The notes under the pieces: model-generated
What the model saw: the letters and a program-made list of their open reading frames with translations, nothing else
Database searches by the model: none
What the model was told of the DNA's origin: nothing
Assembly (NCBI GenBank): GCA_026416515.1
Contig: JAOAEZ010000008.1
Location: 1-61,886, forward strand
Reading direction: 5' to 3'
DNA: 61,886 nt
From: Hydrogenophilus sp.
Lineage (GTDB): Bacteria; Pseudomonadota; Gammaproteobacteria; Burkholderiales; Rhodocyclaceae
Position numbers and translations under genes: made by a program
Shown: positions 30,901-39,137 of the stretch, in pieces
How the letters are laid out: each line of letters begins with the position of its first letter
Position numbering within the stretch: the first letter of the stretch is position 1

Positions 30901-32513
30901 AAGCCTTCTGTCGGATCACCGGTTACACCCGCGAAGAGGCGATCGGTCGTCCCGTCGCTGCCCTTCTCAAATCGGGGCGTCACAGCGCCGACTTTTACCG
31001 CGACATGTGGGCGCGTCTCAACAAATTCGGTTTCTGGCAAGGAGAGATCTGGAACCGTCGCAAATCGGGCGATATCTATCCGGAATGGCTCTCGATCAAC
31101 CGAATTGTCAACCGTGCTGGAGAAACGGAAGTATTCGTCGCCGTTTTCTCAGACATCACTGACCTCAAAGAGTCGCAGCGCAAACTCGAATACCTTGCCA
31201 CCCATGATCCCCTTACGGGGCTTGCCAACCGTGCCCTCTTTCTCGAGCAACTGCGCAGTCGCGTCGCCCACCTCGGCCGCTATGGGGGGCAGCTTGCGCT
31301 TCTCATGTTTGACCTTGACGGCTTCAAAACCGTCAACGACACCCTTGGGCACGACACCGGTGACGCGCTTCTCAAAGCTGTCGCTCAGCGGTTACGCGAA
31401 CTTGTTCGCGACCTCGATACCCTCGCCCGTCTCGGCGGCGATGAGTTTGCTCTAATTATCGAAAACGTTCCCCCCTCTGAAATTGCTCTCGTTGCCGATC
31501 GATGCCTCAATGCCCTCGCTCAACCCTTCACTGTTGCCGACCGTCACCTTACCATCGGCACCAGCATCGGCATCGCTCTCATGCCTGAAGACGCCAAAAA
31601 CGTTGAAGAACTTCTCCAATTCGCTGATACCGCCCTCTACCGCGCCAAAGAACTTGGGCGCAATCGGGCAGAATGGTTCAGCAGCGACCTCCGCGTCAAA
31701 ATGCTCAAACGCGCGGCCATCGAAAGTGGTCTTCGCGCCGCCCTCTCTACTCCCGAAGGGCGATTTGAACTACACTACCAACCCATCGTTTCCCTCGCCG
31801 ACGGCCGGTGGGTTGCTGCCGAGGCCCTCTTGCGCTGGCGAGACCCTGAGCTCGGTCCTGTCTCGCCGGCCGAATTTATCCCCATCGCCGAAGAGGGAGG
31901 GCTCATCTCCGCGATCACCGACTGGGTTCTCGACACGGCCCTCGCCCAAATAGCCGCCTGGGACGCGCGAAATCTTCCCCTTCAATTCCTCGCCATCAAC
32001 ATCTCCTTTAAAGACCTCTACCGCCCCACCTTTGCCGCTCGCATCGCCGAACGTTTAACCCTCGTCGGGATCCCCCCTCAAAAGCTCCTCCTCGAACTCA
32101 CCGAAGCCGCTTTCGCCGGTGACAACGGTATCATTCAGACCAACCTCACCGCCCTCGCGCAACTCGGCGTCAACCTCGCGATCGACGACTTCGGCGTCGG
32201 TTACTCCTCTTTAGCGCGTCTCAAGCGTTTCTCCGTCTCCGAAATCAAAATCGACCGCTCCTTTATCAGCGACATCGGTAAAGATCCCACCGACGAAACC
32301 CTCGTCCGAGCGATCCTCGCGATGGCTGACGCCCTGGGAATCGCTGCAGTTGCCGAAGGAATCGAAACTGAAGAGCACGAAACGTTTCTCTGCGCGCACC
32401 GGTGCCCCTATGGTCAAGGATTTCGCTATGCCCCGCCTCTCCCCCCCGATCTCTTTGCGCAGCGCTGGATCGCCCTCTCCTCTCCCTCAGTGTCTCTGTC
32501 CCAAAGTAACTAA
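27948..32513 (+). CDS. CheB-CheR-coiled coil-PAS-GGDEF-EAL hybrid signalling protein
   Basis: A 1521-residue cytoplasmic multidomain protein. Residues about 34-220 form a CheB methylesterase domain with GIGASAGG (Ser), QHLSPHHKS (His) and LSGTGSDGAVG (Asp) all present. Residues about 230-480 form a CheR methyltransferase domain with SAM loop IGCATGEEAYS and ACRNLLIYL. A coiled coil rich in EEL and NEEL repeats lies near 640-720. PAS-like domains follow to about 1080. GGDEF at about 1160 (RLGGDEF, with RDLD inhibitory site) and EAL at about 1290 (AAEALLRW, ELTEA, DDFGVGYSSL) both look active. No receiver domain precedes CheB. It leads the operon with the phytochrome module. Confidence 0.93.
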   Translation: MVDFSLPAPSPNAPSLDSSSPAPSPNAPSLAALVGIGASAGGLEAIASFISALDPSWPAAYVVLQHLSPHHKSMLAEILARETKLPVVSLLGETQPQPGTVYVLPANRELTIANERLIPLPHVGTLGPTPSINRFFQSLAEGYGERAIGVLLSGTGSDGAVGLQTIRYAGGIALVQDPKTAKFDAMPRAAIEADAADFIAAPTQLARRVGELFTLVSVETKPDPLIIERLQNLLQSTNAFDFSGYKPQTIWRRFRKRMVAAGFNDPQSYLDHCAAHPLEFTRLTRELLVSVTRFFRDPEAFEALRHHLTAYLQRHPNIRELRVWSIGCATGEEAYSLAMLLLDLCDTLNLHPKLVVFATDIDEFALSQAREGRYPKTISDQLPPGYLDRFFIAEEETLQIAKVVRDIVIFARHNILTDPPFLRLDLIACRNLLIYLEPPAQDRVLKLCQFSLNPEGILFLGRSEGIGRYETYFTPLTPSLRLFEKSSTLSNEGEIPSIWKHLPRTSERRPSSVDSLLWHKQLDHLATILGVTILLLTSDRKYRHIWGDTTPLRFPKTADRLDVGALLPPELLGPFELLWKKVTRDQTTASIELASSPWKQITLTPTAGDQWWMILHPSPPSLSPSSDAVPQSAVTSAPLLDLELGAMRARCDELVAELAQRREELELLHEEAQALQEELQASNEELEASNEELQATNEELTSLNEELRARTAELTRLNAEYVQLYDALDFPLLVFDAQLRLSRFNAAAARHLQLRPHKLATSAADLPLGELFGENHAQRFFSALTSGDPLEYTVFSAHRTWQIRLVPSWDAMHRITALIAMAFDVTAREQAYRALAEAELNLRTVLDHTQLLFALKSPEGFYRLANPRYRALFGIADDYSGQNDHALLPPAIAQTMVTNDLAALRARAPVKSEYRTPDGLRLVAARHHPIFDPGGALVGFLFEGEDITEQRAAEQQLRIAARVFDQAGEAIAVTDPNTIILSVNEAFCRITGYTREEAIGRPVAALLKSGRHSADFYRDMWARLNKFGFWQGEIWNRRKSGDIYPEWLSINRIVNRAGETEVFVAVFSDITDLKESQRKLEYLATHDPLTGLANRALFLEQLRSRVAHLGRYGGQLALLMFDLDGFKTVNDTLGHDTGDALLKAVAQRLRELVRDLDTLARLGGDEFALIIENVPPSEIALVADRCLNALAQPFTVADRHLTIGTSIGIALMPEDAKNVEELLQFADTALYRAKELGRNRAEWFSSDLRVKMLKRAAIESGLRAALSTPEGRFELHYQPIVSLADGRWVAAEALLRWRDPELGPVSPAEFIPIAEEGGLISAITDWVLDTALAQIAAWDARNLPLQFLAINISFKDLYRPTFAARIAERLTLVGIPPQKLLLELTEAAFAGDNGIIQTNLTALAQLGVNLAIDDFGVGYSSLARLKRFSVSEIKIDRSFISDIGKDPTDETLVRAILAMADALGIAAVAEGIETEEHETFLCAHRCPYGQGFRYAPPLPPDLFAQRWIALSSPSVSLSQSN
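27965..28040 (+). repeat. Tandem duplication of 42 bp inside the hybrid gene
   Basis: Two near-identical copies with a 42-bp period encode PAPSPNAPSL twice, just before the CheB domain. The repeat is in frame, Pro/Ser-rich and probably an unstructured N-terminal tail. Confidence 0.8.
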
Positions 32514-32519
32514 GTGACC

Positions 32520-34088
32520 ATGTGGTGGCTCAGCAACCTTCCCCTCTACGCTGCGTGCTATCTCGACGAATGTGAGTCTGAACCCATCGCTACTCCCGGT
32601 GCGATTCAAGGCAACCACGGCGCACTGCTCATCACCGACCCAGCCCAAAGACTGGCGCTCGCTTTCTCCGCCAATCTTCCTAACTGGCTAAGCGGTAACT
32701 GGCAGCCTGACGCCCCTCTTCCCCCTCCGCTCGCCAACTGGCTGGCCACCCTTCCCCAGCGGGAAGCTCTACCTCAGCCCGTTCCTCCTCTCCTCCTCAC
32801 CGAACCCGCTGCCGCTCTCCCTCTCGTCGCCCGCCTCCTTCCCCATCCCCTCGGCTGGCTCATCGAATGGCGCTGCGATCCCCCCTCCACCGCTCCTGTT
32901 CGCTCCTCTTTTGTTGCTGCCTGGCACCACTCTCTCCTCGCCACCGCCCCTTCTCAGCCGCTCACCGGATCCTACGCAATCGAAAACTTCACCCATCTCT
33001 GGAACGCCCGCGCCCAACAAATCGTCGACCGCGTCCAAGAAGAGACCGGTTACCACCGGGTTCTCTACTACCGTTTCCTCCCCGACGGAGCGGGCGAAGT
33101 AATCGCTGAGGCCCGTTCCGACCCCTCTGTCGGTACCTACCTAGGGCTTCGTTTCCCTGCCAGCGACATTCCTCAAATCGCTCGCTCTCTCTACCAACGT
33201 ATCCCCTGGCGCCACATTCCGGATATTGAAACTGCTCCCATCCCGCTCATCGCTCGCGACCCTGCTGCGATTGACCTCTCCAACACTGACCTCCGTGCCG
33301 TCAGCCCGATTCACTGCGCCTATCTCGCCAACATGGGAGTACGCAGCAGCACCTCTTTTCCTGTCTCGATCGGCAAATCACTGATTGCTCTCGTCGCCTG
33401 CCACCATCACGATCCCCTTCTGTTACCGTTTGCTCAACTCGAAGCCCTCTCTCACCTCGTTCGCCTTCACCAAAGCGAACTCACCGAACTGCACGTTTCC
33501 CTCCGCACCCACCTCCTCGAACAGATCGATCCCATTCTCCTCTCCCTCCTCACCCGCTACCCTCTCGACGACTGGTGCACCTCCTGGCCGCGCATCGCTG
33601 ACTCCCTCATCGCCCTCTTCGGTGCCCACGGCGCCCACTGGCTCGTGGACAACCTCACTACTGGTGCCCATCTCTGTCACCACCGCACCGGAGTTCCTCT
33701 CTCCGACGAAGCGCTGGTTGCGCTCGAAAACCACTTCCTTCGCGTCGACTCTTCCTCCTCCCCCGTGACCATTGCCGAAACCCTTTCCGACTACCTCTCC
33801 CCTGTCCCCCCCAGTGAGGCTGTTGGCTTCATCCGCATCGCCTGGAATACCCCCCCGCTGCTTCGGGTTCTCTACCTCACTCGTCGGGCTGAACTCTACG
33901 AAGTCACCTGGGCTGGCAACCCCGAAAAACCCGTCGAACGCCACGTTGGCGGTCTGCCCATCGCTCCCCGTCGCTCCTTTGAACGCTGGGTAGAACGCCG
34001 TCTCGGCCATTGCCGCCCCTGGCCAGAGCAGATCAGTCTCATCGCGGCCCACCTCTGGGCCATCGCAGCGCGCCGCTCGCTCCGCTGA
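32520..34088 (+). CDS. Bacteriophytochrome photosensory module (PAS-GAF-PHY) without output domain
   Basis: About 522 residues. The biliverdin-linking Cys is present near the N-terminus in LDECESEPIATPGAIQG (Cys18 from this start). The GAF domain has the chromophore-pocket motif FPASDIPQIAR and the conserved His in VSPIHCAYLANMGV. The PHY domain keeps the tongue motif PRRSFERW and the following RPWPEQ. The protein ends about 20 residues later, after AAHLWAIAARRSLR, exactly where a histidine kinase would normally begin. The ATG at 32520 is used; a GTG at 32514 abuts the hybrid's stop. The gene is flanked by a giant c-di-GMP/chemotaxis hybrid and a heme oxygenase. Confidence 0.92.
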   Translation: MWWLSNLPLYAACYLDECESEPIATPGAIQGNHGALLITDPAQRLALAFSANLPNWLSGNWQPDAPLPPPLANWLATLPQREALPQPVPPLLLTEPAAALPLVARLLPHPLGWLIEWRCDPPSTAPVRSSFVAAWHHSLLATAPSQPLTGSYAIENFTHLWNARAQQIVDRVQEETGYHRVLYYRFLPDGAGEVIAEARSDPSVGTYLGLRFPASDIPQIARSLYQRIPWRHIPDIETAPIPLIARDPAAIDLSNTDLRAVSPIHCAYLANMGVRSSTSFPVSIGKSLIALVACHHHDPLLLPFAQLEALSHLVRLHQSELTELHVSLRTHLLEQIDPILLSLLTRYPLDDWCTSWPRIADSLIALFGAHGAHWLVDNLTTGAHLCHHRTGVPLSDEALVALENHFLRVDSSSSPVTIAETLSDYLSPVPPSEAVGFIRIAWNTPPLLRVLYLTRRAELYEVTWAGNPEKPVERHVGGLPIAPRRSFERWVERRLGHCRPWPEQISLIAAHLWAIAARRSLR

Positions 34089-34762
34089 TGACCCACTCCC
34101 CCTCTTCACCGCTTCGGCAACGGTTTCTGATCTGGCACGCGCGACTCGAACGTCACCCTGCTCTCACCCCTCTCCTTGTCCCAACCGACGCTGCCGACGC
34201 GCGCACTGCCTACCATGAGCTCCTTCTCCATCTCGCTCCCTTCTTCATCCACTGGCACAATACCCTCGTGGCGCTTCTCTCCCCTGCCGAAACCCCTCTC
34301 TGGTGTTTCTCTCCCCACCTTCCCCAACGGTGGGCTCAAGCAGCCGCCCGCCTCAATCGAGCGCAAGCGCTCCGTGACGACCTTCGTGACCTCGCGGCTC
34401 CGCGATCTCTCCCCGCCGCGCCGTCCCTCCTCTGCGCCCTCTCCACCCCTACACGAGCGGCGGCCTTTCGTCTCGTCGCCGCCTATTTCTACTTCGGCTC
34501 GCTCCACGGTGCTCGGCTCATCGGCTCTCGCCTTGCAGCCGCTGTCCCCTCCTGGCCCCGCCGTCTCTTCACCCCCTCCCTCTCGTTTCCCTCCTCCCTC
34601 TGGTCCCAGACCACCGTCGCCCTTGCCGCTGCGCCCTGGCGTCGCACCGCTGCCGCGGCGATCCTACTCACCTACCGTCTCCTTCTCGCCACCCTCTCCT
34701 CCTCTCTTGCCACCCGCTCTGCCACCAACTCCAACCAATGGCGCACCGGCAAGCGGCCATAA
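34088..34762 (+). CDS. bphO: Biliverdin-producing heme oxygenase (BphO-like)
   Basis: A 224-residue protein of the bacterial heme oxygenase fold. The N-terminus LRQRFLIWHARLERHPALTP places the proximal heme His in WHARLE. The distal helix region reads AAYFYFGSLHGARLIG, matching the GS-x-x-G pattern. The ATG at 34088 shares one base with the phytochrome stop (TGATG). It would open heme to biliverdin for the adjacent sensor. Its 3' end overlaps the convergent glcF gene by 91 bp. Similarity is clear but more divergent than for its neighbours. Confidence 0.85.
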   Translation: MTHSPSSPLRQRFLIWHARLERHPALTPLLVPTDAADARTAYHELLLHLAPFFIHWHNTLVALLSPAETPLWCFSPHLPQRWAQAAARLNRAQALRDDLRDLAAPRSLPAAPSLLCALSTPTRAAAFRLVAAYFYFGSLHGARLIGSRLAAAVPSWPRRLFTPSLSFPSSLWSQTTVALAAAPWRRTAAAAILLTYRLLLATLSSSLATRSATNSNQWRTGKRP

Positions 34763-35955
34763 GCGCTCAAGTGCAACAAGCAACCGATATTGGCTGTCGC
34801 CACCACCTCCGCCCCTGTCGCTGCCAGCGTTTCGCCCTTCTCTCTCCCCAACCTCGCCGCCAACCCTCGCTCCAACACGCTATATGTCCCCGCTGACCCG
34901 CAACACCACCGGTCATCGTCTGCCTTTACCACCTGCCATCCCACGCCCTCCAGCAATCCCTCCACCACCCCCACTATCCCCAACCCATGCTGCAACGAAC
35001 ACGGCGCCTGGAACACCACCTTTCCCCTTCTCTCTCTGCCGTTCGGGTGCTCCTCTCGCCCATGCCTTCGCAACTCTCCGGCAAAGCGGGCCACCAACTC
35101 GCTCACATCCAACGTCTCTCTTCCCAACACTGCCGCCGCCTCTCCCCACACCTCATCCCCCTCTAACAGCTCTCCATACTCCCGCAAAAACGCCGCGCAC
35201 CCCGACGCCGTTGCCACCACTCCCTTTCGCTCCCCTGCCGCAAATGCCGGCCACCACGCCCGCACATTTGCCCGTGCTCGGGCGCGGGCAACCTCCACTC
35301 GTCCCAAATGGAAATCGACCGCTCCGCAGCACCCGCTTCCCCTCGCGTATGCCACCTCCACCCCAACCACGCCCAACACGGTGGCGGCCGCCTGATCCAC
35401 CTCCGGCCGCACGACGGGCTGCACGCACCCCTCCAACAACCACCACCGCTCGCGTGGTTCTGAAACAGAAGGCCACTGCCATTCGCGGGGTGCCCTCGGC
35501 GGAACCAATCGGGCCAACCCCTTGGGCAAAAATGGGCGGACGGTGCGTCCCACGCCGACGGCCCATCTCAACAGCGCCCGGTGGGTCACCCACCATGCCA
35601 ATCCCCCTCGCCGCCACCGTTCGAAGAACGGTCGCACCCCCATCTCCTCGCTCACTGCTCGACCCACTGCCACCACTCGATGATACTGCACCCCGGACGG
35701 GCAGCTTCGCTCGCACGCCCGGCATGTCAAACAGCGGTCGAAATGGCGCACCATCGATCGGGTAACGACACCGCGCTCCACTAACTCCTTTACCAGATAG
35801 ATTCGTCCCCGTGGTCCGTCCAATTCATCGCCCAGCAACCGGTATGTCGGGCAACTCGCGGTACAGAACCCGCAATGGACGCATCGGCGCAGCTCCTCCT
35901 CCACCCCTTTCAGCCAATTCCGGCCTGCAAATAGGGACGCCGCTCGAACCTCCAT
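34672..35955 (-). CDS. glcF: Glycolate oxidase iron-sulfur subunit GlcF
   Basis: A 427-residue electron-transfer subunit of glycolate dehydrogenase. Two 4Fe-4S motifs are present near the N-terminus: CVHCGFCTASCPTY and CLTCRACERSCPSG. Two CCG domains follow (GSGCCGAVDFH, RWCCGSAGTYS). The ATG at 35955 is 4 nt after the glcE stop and has GGAG just upstream; an upstream start would overlap glcE. It is the last gene of the glcD-glcE-glcF unit. Confidence 0.95.
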   Translation of the reverse strand: MEVRAASLFAGRNWLKGVEEELRRCVHCGFCTASCPTYRLLGDELDGPRGRIYLVKELVERGVVTRSMVRHFDRCLTCRACERSCPSGVQYHRVVAVGRAVSEEMGVRPFFERWRRGGLAWWVTHRALLRWAVGVGRTVRPFLPKGLARLVPPRAPREWQWPSVSEPRERWWLLEGCVQPVVRPEVDQAAATVLGVVGVEVAYARGSGCCGAVDFHLGRVEVARARARANVRAWWPAFAAGERKGVVATASGCAAFLREYGELLEGDEVWGEAAAVLGRETLDVSELVARFAGELRRHGREEHPNGRERRGKVVFQAPCSLQHGLGIVGVVEGLLEGVGWQVVKADDDRWCCGSAGTYSVLERGLAARLGREKGETLAATGAEVVATANIGCLLHLSAYGRLPVRHWLELVAERVAREEERVARRRR

Positions 35956-35959
35956 CCTC

Positions 35960-37021
35960 CTACTCCTCTCTCCCCCAAGGTCCGCCACTCAAGCGCCCCT
36001 CTGGATCGAAAACCGCCTGCAATCGCTCCTCGATCTCCCCCACCGCCCCCTGACGGCGTTGCTGCCAAGGTCCCTCTCCCGTCCAGCGCCACGCCCATCC
36101 CCCCACCTCCTCTGCCCGCTTCCACACCCCCTCCTCCCCGGCCGGCACCAATACCCAACGCACAGTTCCCCCGCGCTCGCACGCCAATATCTTCCCCATT
36201 CCCAATGGCGGGGTACCTGGTGGCACAGCCAACCGCCACAGCGCCATCCCCTCTGGAACGGCACGCCAGGGCTCTCCATCCAGCGCGCGCACTTGGCGCC
36301 ACAATGCGGCAGCCATCTCCTCCTCCACCTCCTCTCCCCCCACCTCCTCTCTCCCGTGCGCCACTGCTCTCTCTCCCCCCGCCAACCGCAACCACAAGCG
36401 CCCATTGCTCCAAAAGAAAGCCGACAACGGCAACGCGCGCGGCCGCAACCGGTCGGCGAAGGCCAATGCCTCACCCTCCCCCATCTCAAAGCAAAGCGTT
36501 CTCACTGCTGCTGGTTTTGGCCACACTCGCCACGTTACCTCCACGATTGCTCCCAATCGGCCCCAACTCCCCACCACCAAACGAGCCACATCGAATCCGG
36601 CCACATTCTTGATCACCTCCCCTCCGAACCGCAACAACCGACCCGCGCCGTCCAACAACCGGACACCCAAAACCGCTCCTCGTAAAGAGCCATACCGCCA
36701 CGCCCCTGGGCCCGACCACCCTGACGCTGTTGCCCCCCCTACGCTTCCGGGAGGTGGTTCGAATCCCAGCCACTGTCCCCTCTCTGCCAACATCTCCTCC
36801 ACCTCCGCCACATCCGTCCCTGCGCGCACTGTCACGAACAACTCGCTCGGCTCGTATCGCACCACCCCCTGCCAATCCTGCATGCTAAACACCACCTCAT
36901 CGGCTCCTCTCCTGCACCAAGGCAGCCACCCCTTGCTATCCTTTCCCACCACTCGCACCATTTTTCCCCTTGCCCTTGCCTCTGCCAATGACTCCCGCCA
37001 CCGTGAAACCACCTCCTCCAT
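35960..37021 (-). CDS. glcE: Glycolate oxidase FAD-binding subunit GlcE
   Basis: A 353-residue flavoprotein of the PCMH-type FAD family. FEPPPGSVGGATASGWSGPG and the segment GGEVIKNVAGFDVARLVVGS are characteristic of GlcE. The ATG at 37021, 11 nt after the glcD stop and with GAGGGG upstream, gives the canonical N-terminus. The much longer upstream extension of this frame runs antisense to no family similarity and lies inside glcD. It works with GlcD and GlcF to oxidise glycolate to glyoxylate. Confidence 0.95.
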   Translation of the reverse strand: MEEVVSRWRESLAEARARGKMVRVVGKDSKGWLPWCRRGADEVVFSMQDWQGVVRYEPSELFVTVRAGTDVAEVEEMLAERGQWLGFEPPPGSVGGATASGWSGPGAWRYGSLRGAVLGVRLLDGAGRLLRFGGEVIKNVAGFDVARLVVGSWGRLGAIVEVTWRVWPKPAAVRTLCFEMGEGEALAFADRLRPRALPLSAFFWSNGRLWLRLAGGERAVAHGREEVGGEEVEEEMAAALWRQVRALDGEPWRAVPEGMALWRLAVPPGTPPLGMGKILACERGGTVRWVLVPAGEEGVWKRAEEVGGWAWRWTGEGPWQQRRQGAVGEIEERLQAVFDPEGRLSGGPWGREE

Positions 37022-37032
37022 TGTCTTTCCCC

Positions 37033-38559
37033 TCAAAACCGCGGCAAATTGGCAAACGGCAAAGCCCCTCCTCGTACACGCATTCGCCCATACTCCACGC
37101 AACGGGGCAACGACGGAATCATTTTCCCTGGGTTTAATCGTCCATCGCGATCGAATGCCGCTCTTACTCCGAAGAAAACAGCTCGCTCCTCCCGTGAAAA
37201 CTGGACGCACATCTGATTGATCTTCTCCGCCCCCACCCCATGTTCCCCGGTAATGGTTCCTCCCAACGCCACTGACCGCTCTAAAATCTCCGCCCCAAAC
37301 GCCTCGGCTCGCTCCCACTCTCCCTCTCTGCTTCCATCGAACAGAATCAATGGATGCAAATTTCCATCCCCTGCATGGAACACATTTAAGCACCTCAAAC
37401 CGTATCGCTGCTCCATCTCAGCGATCGCCTCCAACATCTCCCCCAATGCTCTTCTCGGGATAGTTCCATCCACGCAATAGTAATCGGGTGACACTCGGCC
37501 TGCAGCCGGGAAAGCTGCCTTTCGTCCTGCCCAAAACTGAGCCCGCTCCTGGGCATTGCGGGCCACTCGTACCTCTCGTGCCCCATGGGTATGGAGCAAA
37601 TCCAACACCTGCGGTAACTCCTCCTCCACCTCCTCTGGGCGTCCATCCACCTCGCACAACAACACCGCGGCAGCATCTTTTGGGTATCCCACCGGCATGA
37701 ACGTCTCCACTGCTGCGACCGACCCCCTATCCATCATCTCCAATCCGGCGGGGACTATCCCCGCGGCGATGATTGCGGCCACCGCCTCCCCTGCTGCCCG
37801 AACCGAATCGAATGCCGCCAACACGCACTCAACCGCGGGAGGGGTAGGCAACAACCGGACCGTCACCTCGGTCACCACCGCCAGCATTCCCTCTGACCCC
37901 ACCACCAGCGGCAACAGACCAAACCCTGGCTCCTCCTCAGCGGTAGACCCCAAAACCACCTCCTCGCCATCCACAGTAAACCCCCTTACCTCCAACACAT
38001 GATGGACGGTTACCCCGTACTTCAAGCAATGCACCCCTCCCGCGTTCTCTGCCACGTTTCCGCCGATAGTACACGCCACCTGAGACGACGGATCGGGCGC
38101 GTAGAACAAACCGAATGTTGCTGCCGCCTCGCTGATAGCGAGATTACGCACCCCTGCTTCCACCCGCGCCCAGCACCGAACGGGGTCCACCTCCAAGACA
38201 CGGTTCAATCGCGCCAAAGAAAGCACCACCCCATCGCGGCACGGCAAAGCCCCTCCGGACAATCCTGTTCCTGCGCCGCGGGCCACCACTGGCACCCCCA
38301 ATCTCGCACATACCCGCAGTACCTCCTGCACCTCTGCGGTGTCCCGGGGCAGTGCTACGGCTAATGGGCGCTCGCGCAAAGCGGGCAACCCATCGCACTC
38401 GTACACTGCCACCTCCTCTGGCTGCCAGCGCAGTACCTCTCTGGGCAATGTCGCGCGCAACTGTGCCAAAGTCTCCTCGCGCTCTACTCGGAACAGTCGT
38501 TCTCCCTCCTCCCACGCCCGCACCCGTGCGCTCAGCATCGCCTCCCAATCTCTCCCCAT
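37033..38559 (-). CDS. glcD: Glycolate oxidase catalytic subunit GlcD
   Basis: A 508-residue FAD-linked oxidase. It has PCMH FAD-binding motifs GAGTGLSGGALP and DPSSQVACTIGGNVAENAGG, and the C-terminal FAD-oxidase motif GTITGEHGVGAEK. NVFHAGDGNLHPLI supplies the conserved catalytic-domain His/Asn. The ATG shares one base with the orn stop (TAATG), so glcDEF is probably transcribed with orn. No GlcC-type regulator or malate synthase is adjacent. Confidence 0.96.
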   Translation of the reverse strand: MGRDWEAMLSARVRAWEEGERLFRVEREETLAQLRATLPREVLRWQPEEVAVYECDGLPALRERPLAVALPRDTAEVQEVLRVCARLGVPVVARGAGTGLSGGALPCRDGVVLSLARLNRVLEVDPVRCWARVEAGVRNLAISEAAATFGLFYAPDPSSQVACTIGGNVAENAGGVHCLKYGVTVHHVLEVRGFTVDGEEVVLGSTAEEEPGFGLLPLVVGSEGMLAVVTEVTVRLLPTPPAVECVLAAFDSVRAAGEAVAAIIAAGIVPAGLEMMDRGSVAAVETFMPVGYPKDAAAVLLCEVDGRPEEVEEELPQVLDLLHTHGAREVRVARNAQERAQFWAGRKAAFPAAGRVSPDYYCVDGTIPRRALGEMLEAIAEMEQRYGLRCLNVFHAGDGNLHPLILFDGSREGEWERAEAFGAEILERSVALGGTITGEHGVGAEKINQMCVQFSREERAVFFGVRAAFDRDGRLNPGKMIPSLPRCVEYGRMRVRGGALPFANLPRF

Positions 38560-39137
38560 TACGCCCCCTCCTCTCTCTCTTCCTCTCCCCTAAAAAGGGT
38601 CGTTCGGTAATAGCGCAACTCTGCGATCGACTCGTAGATATCGGCCAACGCCTGATGGGTGCTCTCCTTACGCACCCCTGCGGCCACTGTCGGCGCCCAG
38701 CGTTTAGCCAACTCCTTCACTGTAGACACATCCAAATTGCGGTAATGGAAATAAGCCTCCGCCCGCGGCATATACCGGAACAAAAAGCGGCGATCCTGGC
38801 AAATCGAATTACCGCACATCGGGCTCATACGGGGGGGGACAAACTGTCGCATAAACGCCAACAACTGCTCCTCGGCCTCTGGCTCGCGCACCGACGAGCG
38901 TCGCACGCGCTCGATTAAACCGCTCGCGCCATGGGTTCTCTGGCACCACGCATCCATCCCGCCCAACACCTCCTCGCTCTGGAAAATGGCGATCGGCTCC
39001 AACACACCCACCACATTCAAATCGTTATCGGTAGCCACCAAAGCCACCTCCAAAATTCGGTCGCGGTCGGGATCCAAACCTGTCATCTCCATATCGATCC
39101 AAATTAAATAAGGGCTTACTCCCTCTGCGCTCGTCAT
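38559..39137 (-). CDS. orn: Oligoribonuclease
   Basis: A DEDDh 3'-5' exoribonuclease that degrades very short RNAs and linear pGpG from cyclic-di-GMP breakdown. Exo I is [11 protein letters not shown], Exo II contains [12 protein letters not shown], and Exo III has STHQALADI. The ATG at 39137 is preceded by GAGGAGG at ideal spacing; the frame upstream would add ten residues. It heads an operon with glcDEF. Its pGpG activity links it functionally to the EAL proteins elsewhere in the window. Confidence 0.95.
   Translation of the reverse strand: MTSAEGVSPYLIWIDMEMTGLDPDRDRILEVALVATDNDLNVVGVLEPIAIFQSEEVLGGMDAWCQRTHGASGLIERVRRSSVREPEAEEQLLAFMRQFVPPRMSPMCGNSICQDRRFLFRYMPRAEAYFHYRNLDVSTVKELAKRWAPTVAAGVRKESTHQALADIYESIAELRYYRTTLFRGEEEREEGA

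Noticed and set aside
34176..35765. A 529-codon open frame on the + strand across bphO and glcF
   Set aside because: It is Pro/Ser/Thr-rich throughout, as expected for a shadow frame on a C-rich strand, and it conflicts with two well-supported genes.
37022..37393. A 124-residue N-terminal extension of GlcE
   Set aside because: It lies within the conserved C-terminal part of glcD. The ATG at 37021 has GAGGGG upstream and gives the family N-terminus.
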